Source: Nemertoderma westbladi
Lineage: Eukaryota; Xenacoelomorpha; Nemertodermatida; Nemertodermatidae
Reading direction: 5' to 3'
DNA length: 64,000 bases
Assembly (NCBI GenBank): GCA_032718475.1
Contig: JAUCBJ010006913.1
Location: 1-64,000, forward strand
Shown here: positions 27,101 to 39,540 of the stretch, piece by piece
Position numbering within the stretch: the first letter of the stretch is position 1
How the letters are laid out: the number at the start of each line of letters is the position of its first letter
Position numbers and translations under genes: made by a program
The notes under the pieces: model-generated
Seen by the model: only the letters and a program-made list of their open reading frames with translations
The model's database searches: none
Told to the model about the DNA's origin: nothing

Positions 27101-30100
27101 GTACACAAAAAGCATTGAAACTAAAACAAAAGAAGTGAGTAGTAGAGCCGGCCAAGACTCTACTACTGAAGTACCACCGCTATTCTGGTACACAAAAAGC
27201 ATTGAAACTAAAACAAAAGAAGTGAGTAGTAGAGCCGGCGAAGACTCTACTCCTGAAGTACCACCGCTATTCTGGTACACAAAAAGCATTGAAACTAAAA
27301 CAAAAGAAGTGAGTAGTAGAGCCGGCGAAGACTCTACTACTGAAGTACCACCGCTATTCTGGTACACAAAAAGCATTGAAACTAAAACAAAAGAAGTGAG
27401 TAGTAGAGCCGGCCAAGACTCTACTACTGAAGTACCACCGCTATTCTGGTACACAAAAAGCATTGAAACTAAAACAAAAGAAGTGAGTAGTAGAGCCGGC
27501 GAAGACTCTACTCCTGAAGTACCACCGCTATTCTGGTACACAAAAAGCATTGAAACTAAAACAAAAGAAGTGAGTAGTAGAGCCGGCCAAGACTCTACTA
27601 CTGAAGTACCACCGCTATTCTGGTACACAAAAAGCATTGAAACTAAAACAAAAGAAGTGAGTAGTAGAGCCGGCCAAGACTCTACTCCTGAAGTACCACC
27701 GCTATTCTGGTACACAAAAAGCATTGAAACTAAAACAAAATAAGTGAGAAGTAGAGCCGGCCAAGACTCTACTACTGAAGTACCACCGCTATTCTGGTAC
27801 ACAAAAAGCATTGAAACTAAAACAAAAGAAGTGAGTAGTAGAGCCGGCCAAGACTCTACTACTGAAGTACCACCGCTATTCTGGTACACAAAAAGCATTG
27901 AAACTAAAACAAAAGAAGTGAGTAGTAGAGCCGGCCAAGACTCTACTACTGAAGTACCACCGCTATTCTGGTACACAAAAAGCATTGAAACTAAAACAAA
28001 AGAAGTGAGTAGTAGAGCCGGCGAAGACTCTACTCCTGAAGTACCACCGCTATTCTGGTACACAAAAAGCATTGAAACTAAAACAAAAGAAGTGAGTAGT
28101 AGAGCCGGCCAAGACTCTACTACTGAAGTACCACCGCTATTCTGGTACACAAAAAGCATTGAAACTAAAACAAAAGAAGTGAGTAGTAGAGCCGGCCAAG
28201 ACTCTACTACTGAAGTACCACCGCTATTCTGGTACACAAAAAGCATTGAAACTAAAACAAAAGAAGTGAGTAGTAGAGCCGGCCAAGACTCTACTACTGA
28301 AGTACCACCGCTATTCTGGTACACAAAAAGCATTGAAACTAAAACAAAAGAAGTGAGTAGTAGAGCCGGCCAAGACTCTACTCCTGAAGTACCACCGCTA
28401 TTCTGGTACACAAAAAGCATTGAAACTAAAACAAAATAAGTGAGAAGTAGAGCCGGCCAAGACTCTACTACTGAAGTACCACCGCTATTCTGGTACACAA
28501 AAAGCATTGAAACTAAAACAAAAGAAGTGAGTAGTAGAGCCGGCCAAGACTCTACTACTGAAGTACCACCGCTATTCTGGTACACAAAAAGCATTGAAAC
28601 TAAAACAAAAGAAGTGAGTAGTAGAGCCGGCCAAGACTCTACTACTGAAGTACCACCGCTATTCTGGTACACAAAAAGCATTGAAACTAAAACAAAAGAA
28701 GTGAGTAGTAGAGCCGGCCAAGACTCTACTACTGAAGTACCACCGCTATTCTGGTACACAAAAAGCATTGAAACTAAAACAAAAGAAGTGAGTAGTAGAG
28801 CCGGCGAAGACTCTACTCCTGAAGTACCACCGCTATTCTGGTACACAAAAAGCATTGAAACTAAAACAAAAGAAGTGAGTAGTAGAGCCGGCGAAGACTC
28901 TACTCCTGAAGTACCACCGCTATTCTGGTACACAAAAAGCATTGAAACTAAAACAAAATAAGTGAGTAGTAGAGCCGGCGAAGACTCTACTCCTGAAGTA
29001 CCACCGCTATTCTGGTACACAAAAAGCATTGAAACTAAAACAAAATAAGTGAGTAGTAGAGCCGGCCAAGACTCTACTACTGAAGTACCACCGCTATTCT
29101 GGTACACAAAAACCATTGAAACTAAAACAAAATAAGTGAGTAGTAGAGCCGGCCAAGACTCTACTACTGAAGTACCACCGCTATTCTGGTACACAAAAAC
29201 CATTGAAACTAAAACAAAATAAGTGAGTAGTAGAGCCGGCCAAGACTCTACTACTGAAGTACCACTGCTATTCTGGTACACAAAAAGCATTGAAACTAAA
29301 ACAAAAGAAGTGAGTAGTAGAGCCGGCCAAGACTCTACTACTGAAGTACCACCGCTATTCTGGTACACAAAAACCATTGAAACTAAAACAAAATAAGTGA
29401 GTAGTAGAGCCGGCCAAGACTCTACTACTGAAGTACCACCGCTATTCTGGTACACAAAAAGCATTGAAATTAAAACAAAAGAAGTGAGTAGTAGAGCCGG
29501 CCAAGACTCTACTACTGAAGTACCACCGCTATTCTGGTACACAAAAAGCATTGAAACTAAAACAAAAGAAGTGAGTAGTAGAGCCGGCCAAGACTCTACT
29601 ACTGAAGTACCACCGCTATTCTGGTACACAAAAACCATTGAAACTAAAACAAAATAAGTGAGTAGTAGAGCCGGCCAAGACTCTACTACTGAAGTACCAC
29701 TGCTATTCTGGTACACAAAAAGCATTGAAACTAAAACAAAAGAAGTGAGTAGTAGAGCCGGCCAAGACTCTACTACTGAAGTACCACCGCTATTCTGGTA
29801 CACAAAAACCATTGAAACTAAAACAAAATAAGTGAGTAGTAGAGCCGGCCAAGACTCTACTACTGAAGTACCACCGCTATTCTGGTACACAAAAAGCATT
29901 GAAATTAAAACAAAAGAAGTGAGTAGTAGAGCCGGCCAAGACTCTACTACTGAAGTACCACCGCTATTCTGGTACACAAAAAGCATTGAAACTAAAACAA
30001 AAGAAGTGAGTAGTAGAGCCGGCCAAGACTCTACTACTGAAGTACCACCGCTATTCTGGTACACAAAAACCATTGAAACTAAAACAAAATAAGTGAGTAG

Positions 30101-33100
30101 TAGAGCCGGCCAAGACTCTACTACTGAAGTACCACTGCTATTCTGGTACACAAAAAGCATTGAAACTAAAACAAAAGAAGTGAGTAGTAGAGCCGGCCAA
30201 GACTCTACTACTGAAGTACCACCGCTATTCTGGTACACAAAAACCATTGAAACTAAAACAAAATAAGTGAGTAGTAGAGCCGGCCAAGACTCTACTACTG
30301 AAGTACCACCGCTATTCTGGTACACAAAAAGCATTGAAATTAAAACAAAAGAAGTGAGTAGTAGAGCCGGCCAAGACTCTACTACTGAAGTACCACCGCT
30401 ATTCTGGTACACAAAAACCATTGAAACTAAAACAAAATAAGTGAGTAGTAGAGCCGGCCAAGACTCTACTACTGAAGTACCACCGCTATTCTGGTACACA
30501 AAAACCATTGAAACTAAAACAAAATAAGTGAGTAGTAGAGCCGGCCAAGACTCTACTACTGAAGTACCACCGCTATTCTGGTAAACAAAAACCATTGAAA
30601 CTAAAACAAAATAAGTGAGTAGTAGAGCCGGCCAAGACTCTACTACTGAAGTACCACCGCTATTCTGGTACACAAAAACCATTGAAACTAAAACAAAATA
30701 AGTGAGTAGTAGAGCCGGCCAAGACTCTACTACTGAAGTACCACCGCTATTCTGGTACACAAAAACCATTGAAACTAAAACAAAATAAGTGAGTAGTAGA
30801 GCCGGCCAAGACTCTACTACTGAAGTACCACTGCTATTCTGGTACACAAAAACCATTGAAACTAAAACAAAATAAGTGAGTAATAGAGCCGGCCAAGACT
30901 CTACTACTGAAGTACCACCGCTATTCTGGTACACAAAAAGCATTGAAACTAAAACAAAAGAAGTGAGTAGTAGAGCCGGCCAAGACTCTACTACTGAAGT
31001 ACCACCGCTATTCTGGTACACAAAAAGCATTGAAACTAAAACAAAATAAGTGAGTAGTAGAGCCGGCCAAGACTCTACTACTGAAGTACCACCGCTATTC
31101 TGGTACACAAAAAGCATTGAAACTAAAACAAAAGAAGTGAGTAGTAGAGCCGGCCAAGACTCTACTACTGAAGTACCACCGCTATTCTGGTACACAAAAA
31201 GCATTGAAACTAAAACAAAAGAAGTGAGTAATAGAGCCGGCCAAGACTCTACTACTGAAGTACCACTGCTATTCTGGTACACAAAAAGCATTGAAATTAA
31301 AACAAAAGAAGTGAGTAGTAGAGCCGGCCAAGACTCTACTACTGAAGTACCACCGCTATTCTGGTACACAAAAACCATTGAAACTAAAACAAAATAAGTG
31401 AGTAGTAGAGCCGGCCAAGACTCTACTACTGAAGTACCACCGCTATTCTGGTACACAAAAAGCATTGAAATTAAAACAAAATAAGTGAGTAGTAGAGCCG
31501 GCCAAGACTCTACTACTGAAGTACCACCGCTATTCTGGAACACAAAAAGCAATGAAACTAAAACAAAAGAAGTGAGTAGTAGAGCCGGCCAAGACTCTAC
31601 TACTGAAGTACCACCGCTATTCTGGTACACAAAAACCATTGAAACTAAAACAAAATAAGTGAGTAGTAGAGCCGGCCAAGACTCTACTACTGAAGTACCA
31701 CCGCTATTCTGGTACACAAAAACCATTGAAACTAAAACAAAAGAAGTGAGTAGTAGAGCCGGCCAAGACTCTACTACTGAAGTACCACCGCTATTCTGGT
31801 ACACAAAAACCATTGAAACTAAAACAAAATAAGTGAGTAGTAGAGCCGGCCAAGACTCTACTACTGAAGTACCACCGCTATTCTGGTACACAAAAAGCAT
31901 TGAAACTAAAACAAAAGAAGTGAGTAGTAGAGCCGGCCAAGACTCTACTACTGAAGTACCACCGCTATTCTGGTACACAAAAACCATTGAAACTAAAACA
32001 AAAGAAGTGAGTAGTAGAGCCGGCCAAGACTCTACTACTGAAGTACCACCGCTATTCTGGTACACAAAAACCATTGAAACTAAAACAAAATAAGTGAGTA
32101 GTAGAGCCGGCCAAGACTCTACTACTGAAGTACCACCGCTATTCTGGTACACAAAAACCATTGAAACTAAAACAAAATAAGTGAGTAGTAGAGCCGGCCA
32201 AGACTCTACTACTGAAGTACCACCGCTATTCTGGTACACAAAAAGCATTGAAACTAAAACAAAAGAAGTGAGTAGTAGAGCCGGCCAAGACTCTACTACT
32301 GAAGTACCACCGCTACTTTGGTACACAAAAACCATTGAAACTAAAACAAAATAAGTGAGTAGTAGAGCCGGCCAAGACTCTACTACTGAAGTACCACCGC
32401 TATTCTGGTACACAAAAACCATTGAAACTAAAACAAAATAAGTGAGTAATAGAGCCGGCCAAGACTCTACTACTGAAGTACCACCGCTATTCTGGTACAC
32501 AAAAAGCATTGAAACTAAAACAAAAGAAGTGAGTAGTAGAGCCGGCCAAGACTCTACTACTGAAGTACCACCGCTATTCTGGTACACAAAAAGCATTGAA
32601 ACTAAAACAAAAGAAGTGAGTAGTAGAGCCGGCCAAGACTCTACTACTGAAGTACCACCGCTATTCTGGTACACAAAAAGCATTGAAACTAAAACAAAAG
32701 AAGTGAGTAGTAGAGCCGGCCAAGACTCTACTACTGAAGTACCACCGCTATTCTGGTACACAAAAAGCATTGAAACTAAAACAAAAGAAGTGAGTAATAG
32801 AGCCGGCCAAGACTCTACTACTGAAGTACCACTGCTATTCTGGTACACAAAAAGCATTGAAATTAAAACAAAAGAAGTGAGTAGTAGAGCCGGCCAAGAC
32901 TCTACTACTGAAGTACCACCGCTATTCTGGTACACAAAAAGCATTGAAACTAAAACAAAAGAAGTGAGTAGTAGAGCCGGCCAAGACTCTACTCCTGAAG
33001 TACCACCGCTATTCTGGTACACAAAAACCATTGAAACTAAAACAAAAGAAGTGAGTAGTAGAGCCGGCCAAGACTCTACTACTGAAGTACCACCGCTATT

Positions 33101-36100
33101 CTGGTACACAAAAAGCATTGAAACTAAAACAAAAGAAGTGAGTAGTAGAGCCGGCCAAGACTCTACTCCTGAAGTACCACGGCTATTCTGGTACACAAAA
33201 AGCATTGAAACTAAAACAAAATAAGTGAGTAGTAGAGCCGGCCAAGACTCTACTACTGAAGTACCACCGCTATTCTGGTACACAAAAAACATTGAAATTA
33301 AAACAAAAGAAGTGAGTAGTAGAGCCGGCCAAGACTCTACTACTGAAGTACCACCGCTATTCTGGTACACAAAAAGCATTGAAACTAAAACAAAAGAAGT
33401 GAGTAGTAGAGCCGGCCAAGACTCTACTACTGAAGTACCACCGCTATTCTGGTACACAAAAAGCATTGAAACTAAAACAAAAGAAGTGAGTAGTAGAGCC
33501 GGCCAAGACTCTACTACTGAAGTACCACCGCTATTCTGGTACACAAAAAGCATTGAAACTAAAACAAAAGAAGTGAGTAGTAGAGCCGGCCAAGACTCTA
33601 CTACTGAAGTACCACCGCTATTCTGGTACACAAAAAGCATTGAAACTAAAACAAAAGAAGTGAGTAGTAGAGCCGGCCAAGACTCTACTACTGAAGTACC
33701 ACCGCTATTCTGGTACACAAAAAGCATTGAAACTAAAACAAAATAAGTGAGTAGTAGAGCCGGCCAAGACTCTACTACTGAAGTACCACCGCTATTCTGG
33801 TACACAAAAAGCATTGAAACTAAAACAAAAGAAGTGAGTAGTAGAGCCGGCCAAGACTCTACTACTGAAGTACCACCGCTATTCTGGTACACAAAAAGCA
33901 TTGAAACTAAAACAAAATAAGTGAGTAGTAGAGCCGGCCAAGACTCTACTACTGAAGTACCACCGCTATTCTGGTACACAAAAAGCATTGAAACTAAAAC
34001 AAAAGAAGTGAGTAGTAGAGCCGGCCAAGACTCTACTACTGAAGTACCACCGCTATTCTGGTACACAAAAAGCATTGAAACTAAAACAAAAGAAGTGAGT
34101 AGTAGAGCCGGCCAAGACTCTACTACTGAAGTACCACCGCTATTCTGGTACACAAAAAGCATTGAAACTAAAACAAAAGAAGTGAGTAGTAGAGCCGGCC
34201 AAGACTCTACTACTGAAGTACCACCGCTATTCTGGTACACAAAAAGCATTGAAACTAAAACAAAAGAAGTGAGTAGTAGAGCCGGCCAAGACTCTACTAC
34301 TGAAGTACCACCGCTATTCTGGTACACAAAAAGCATTGAAACTAAAACAAAAGAAGTGAGTAGTAGAGCCGGCCAAGACTCTACTACTGAAGTACCACCG
34401 CTATTCTGGTACACAAAAAGCATTGAAATTAAAACAAAAGAAGTGAGTAGTAGAGCCGGCCAAGACTCTACTACTGAAGTACCACCGCTATTCTGGTACA
34501 CAAAAAGCATTGAAACTAAAACAAAAGAAGTGAGTAGTAGAGCCGGCCAAGACTCTACTCCTGAAGTACCACCGCTATTCTGGTACACAAAAACCATTGA
34601 AACTAAAACAAAAGAAGTGAGTAGTAGAGCCGGCCAAGACTCTACTACTGAAGTACCACCGCTATTCTGGTACACAAAAAGCATTGAAACTAAAACAAAA
34701 GAAGTGAGTAGTAGAGCCGGCCAAGACTCTACTCCTGAAGTACCACGGCTATTCTGGTACACAAAAAGCATTGAAACTAAAACAAAATAAGTGAGTAGTA
34801 GAGCCGGCCAAGACTCTACTACTGAAGTACCACCGCTATTCTGGTACACAAAAAGCATTGAAATTAAAACAAAAGAAGTGAGTAGTAGAGCCGGCCAAGA
34901 CTCTACTACTGAAGTACCACCGCTATTCTGGTACACAAAAAGCATTGAAACTAAAACAAAAGAAGTGAGTAGTAGAGCCGGCCAAGACTCTACTACTGAA
35001 GTACCACCGCTATTCTGGTACACAAAAAGCATTGAAACTAAAACAAAAGAAGTGAGTAGTAGAGCCGGCCAAGACTCTACTACTGAAGTACCACCGCTAT
35101 TCTGGTACACAAAAAGCATTGAAACTAAAACAAAAGAAGTGAGTAGTAGAGCCGGCCAAGACTCTACTACTGAAGTACCACCGCTATTCTGGTACACAAA
35201 AAGCATTGAAACTAAAACAAAAGAAGTGAGTAGTAGAGCCGGCCAAGACTCTACTACTGAAGTACCACCGCTATTCTGGTACACAAAAAGCATTGAAACT
35301 AAAACAAAAGAAGTGAGTAATAGAGCCGGCCAAGACTCTACTACTGAAGTACCACTGCTATTCTGGTACACAAAAAGCATTGAAATTAAAACAAAAGAAG
35401 TGAGTAGTAGAGCCGGCCAAGACTCTACTACTGAAGTACCACCGCTATTCTGGTACACAAAAAGCATTGAAACTAAAACAAAAGAAGTGAGTAGTAGAGC
35501 CGGCCAAGACTCTACTCCTGAAGTACCACCGCTATTCTGGTACACAAAAACCATTGAAACTAAAACAAAAGAAGTGAGTAGTAGAGCCGGCCAAGACTCT
35601 ACTACTGAAGTACCACCGCTATTCTGGTACACAAAAAGCATTGAAACTAAAACAAAAGAAGTGAGTAGTAGAGCCGGCCAAGACTCTACTCCTGAAGTAC
35701 CACGGCTATTCTGGTACACAAAAAGCATTGAAACTAAAACAAAATAAGTGAGTAGTAGAGCCGGCCAAGACTCTACTACTGAAGTACCACCGCTATTCTG
35801 GTACACAAAAAGCATTGAAATTAAAACAAAAGAAGTGAGTAGTAGAGCCGGCCAAGACTCTACTACTGAAGTACCACCGCTATTCTGGTACACAAAAAGC
35901 ATTGAAACTAAAACAAAAGAAGTGAGTAGTAGAGCCGGCCAAGACTCTACTACTGAAGTACCACCGCTATTCTGGTACACAAAAAGCATTGAAACTAAAA
36001 CAAAAGAAGTGAGTAGTAGAGCCGGCCAAGACTCTACTACTGAAGTACCACCGCTATTCTGGTACACAAAAAGCATTGAAACTAAAACAAAAGAAGTGAG

Positions 36101-39100
36101 TAGTAGAGCCGGCCAAGACTCTACTACTGAAGTACCACCGCTATTCTGGTACACAAAAAGCATTGAAACTAAAACAAAAGAAGTGAGTAGTAGAGCCGGC
36201 CAAGACTCTACTACTGAAGTACCACCGCTATTCTGGTACACAAAAAGCATTGAAACTAAAACAAAATAAGTGAGTAGTAGAGCCGGCCAAGACTCTACTA
36301 CTGAAGTACCACCGCTATTCTGGTACACAAAAAGCATTGAAACTAAAACAAAAGAAGTGAGTAGTAGAGCCGGCCAAGACTCTACTACTGAAGTACCACC
36401 GCTATTCTGGTACACAAAAAGCATTGAAACTAAAACAAAATAAGTGAGTAGTAGAGCCGGCCAAGACTCTACTACTGAAGTACCACCGCTATTCTGGTAC
36501 ACAAAAAGCATTGAAACTAAAACAAAAGAAGTGAGTAGTAGACCCGGCCAAGACTCTACTACTGAAGTACCACCGCTATTCTGGTACACAAAAAGCATTG
36601 AAACTAAAACAAAATAAGTGAGTAGTAGAGCCGGCCAAGACTCTACTACTGAAGTACCACCGCTATTCTGGTACACAAAAAGCATTGAAACTAAAACAAA
36701 AGAAGTGAGTAGTAGAGCCGGCCAAGACTCTACTACTGAAGTACCACCGCTATTCTGGTACACAAAAAGCATTGAAACTAAAACAAAAGAAGTGAGTAGT
36801 AGAGCCGGCCAAGACTCTACTACTGAAGTACCACCGCTATTCTGGTACACAAAAAGCATTGAAACTAAAACAAAAGAAGTGAGTAGTAGAGCCGGCCAAG
36901 ACTCTACTACTGAAGTACCACCGCTATTCTGGTACACAAAAAGCATTGAAATTAAAACAAAAGAAGTGAGTAGTAGAGCCGGCCAAGACTCTACTACTGA
37001 AGTACCACCGCTATTCTGGTACACAAAAAGCATTGAAACTAAAACAAAAGAAGTGAGTAGTAGAGCCGGCCAAGACTCTACTCCTGAAGTACCACCGCTA
37101 TTCTGGTACACAAAAACCATTGAAACTAAAACAAAAGAAGTGAGTAGTAGAGCCGGCCAAGACTCTACTACTGAAGTACCACCGCTATTCTGGTACACAA
37201 AAAGCATTGAAACTAAAACAAAAGAAGTGAGTAGTAGAGCCAGCCAAGACTCTACTCCTGAAGTACCACGGCTATTCTGGTACACAAAAAGCATTGAAAC
37301 TAAAACAAAATAAGTGAGTAGTAGAGCCGGCCAAGACTCTACTACTGAAGTACCACCGCTATTCTGGTACACAAAAAGCATTGAAATTAAAACAAAAGAA
37401 GTGAGTAGTAGAGCCGGCCAAGACTCTACTACTGAAGTACCACCGCTATTCTGGTACACAAAAAGCATTGAAACTAAAACAAAAGAAGTGAGTAGTAGAG
37501 CCGGCCAAGACTCTACTACTGAAGTACCACCGCTATTCTGGTACACAAAAAGCATTGAAACTAAAACAAAAGAAGTGAGTAGTAGAGCCGGCCAAGACTC
37601 TACTACTGAAGTACCACCGCTATTCTGGTACACAAAAAGCATTGAAACTAAAACAAAAGAAGTGAGTAGTAGAGCCGGCCAAGACTCTACTACTGAAGTA
37701 CCACCGCTATTCTGGTACACAAAAACCATTGAAACTAAAACAAAAGAAGTGAGTAGTAGAGCCGGCCAAGACTCTACTACTGAAGTACCACCGCTATTCT
37801 GGTACACAAAAACCATTGAAACTAAAACAAAATAAGTGAGTAGTAGAGCCGGCCAAGACTCTACTACTGAAGTACCACCGCTACTTTGGTACACAAAAAG
37901 CATTGAAACTAAAACAAAAGAAGTGAGTAGTAGAGCCGGCCAAGACTCTACTACTGAAGTACCACCGCTATTCTGGTACACAAAAAGCATTGAAACTAAA
38001 ACAAAAGAAGTGAGTAGTAGACCCGGCCAAGACTCTACTACTGAAGTACCACCGCTATTCTGGTACACAAAAACCATTGAAACTAAAACAAAAGATGTGA
38101 GTAGTAGAGCCGGCCAAGACTCTACTACTGAAGTACCACCGCTATTCTGGTACACAAAAACCATTGAAACTAAAACAAAAGATGTGAGTAGTAGACCCGG
38201 CCAAGACTCTACTACTGAAGTACCACCGCTACTTTGGTACACAAAAAGCATTGAAACTAAAACAAAAGATGTGAGTAGTAGAGCCGGCCAAGACTCTACT
38301 ACTGAAGTACCACCGCTACTTTGGTACACAAAAAGCATTGAAACTAAAACAAAAGAAGTGAGTAGTAGAGCCGGCCAAGACTCTACTACTGAAGTACCAC
38401 CGCTACTTTGGTACACAAAAAGCATTGAAACTAAAACAAAATAAGTGAGTAGTAGAGCCGGCCAAGACTCTACTACTGAAGTACCACCGCTATTCTGGTA
38501 CACAAAAAGCATTGAAACTAAAACAAAATAAGTGAGTAGTAGAGCCGGCCAAGACTCTACTACTGAAGTACCACCGCTATTCTGATACACAAAAAGCATT
38601 GAAACTAAAACAAAAGAAGTGAGTAGTAGAGCCGGCCAAACCTCTACTACTGAAGTACCACCGCTATTCTGGTACACAAAAAGCATTGAAACTAAAACAA
38701 AATAAGTGAGTAGTAGAGCCGGCCAAGACTCTACTACTGAAGTACCACCGCTATTCTGGTACACAAAAAGCATTGAAACTAAAACAAAAGAAGTGAGTAG
38801 TAGAGCCGGCCAAGACTCTACTACTGAAGTACCACCGCTATTCTGGTACACAAAAAGCATTGAAACTAAAACAAAAGAAGTGAGTAGTAGAGCCGGCCAA
38901 GACTCTACTACTGAAGTACCACCGCTATTCTGGTACACAAAAAGCATTGAAACTAAAACAAAAGAAGTGAGTAGTAGAGCCGGCCAAGACTCTACTACTG
39001 AAGTACCACCGCTATTCTGGTACACAAAAAGCATTGAAACTAAAACAAAAGAAGTGAGTAGTAGAGCCGGCCAAGACTCTACTACTGAAGTACCACCGCT

Positions 39101-39366
39101 ATTCTGGTACACAAAAACCATTGAAACTAAAACAAAATAAGTGAGTAGTAGAGCCGGCCAAGACTCTACTACTGAAGTACCACCGCTATTCTGGTACACA
39201 AAAACCATTGAAACTAAAACAAAATAAGTGAGTAGTAGAGCCGGCCAAGACTCTACTACTGAAGTACCACCGCTACTTTGGTACACAAAAAGCATTGAAA
39301 CTAAAACAAAAGATGTGAGTAGTAGAGCCGGCCAAGACTCTACTACTGAAGTACCACCGCTATTCT
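24144..39366. repeat. 87-bp satellite, about 175 copies (left block)
   Basis: Each plus-strand unit contains tacacaaaaagcattgaaac, aaaagaagtgagtagtagag, ccggccaagactctactac and gaagtaccaccgctattctgg. Recurrent variants are agc/acc before attgaaa, act/att after gaa, gaagtgag/taagtgag, ccaag/cgaag, tactact/tactcct and tattctgg/tactttgg. All units stay 87 bp, so the minus strand reads open for 5060 codons (29-residue repeat MLFVYQNSGGTSVVE...), while the plus frame is repeatedly broken by taa. Variants recur in blocks: the cacggct variant recurs at about 33178, 34744, 35701 and 37267, that is, spacings of 18, 11 and 18 units. This shows higher-order duplication. It lies in an intron, antisense to the Ig gene for the open strand; I do not call a protein. 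Confidence 0.97.
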
Positions 39367-39540
39367 TTCCCGTCTCTTAGTATAATATATTTAGTTAAAC
39401 TATATCTATAGCTAATAAATATAACAAATTCACATAGTTGAAAATTATTACGAGATCAAAAATTATATATAGAGTTACACACAAAAAAAAAAAATCATTA
39501 ACATCAGTTTCTTCGTGGTCTTGTCTGCACTCGTTGTGGT

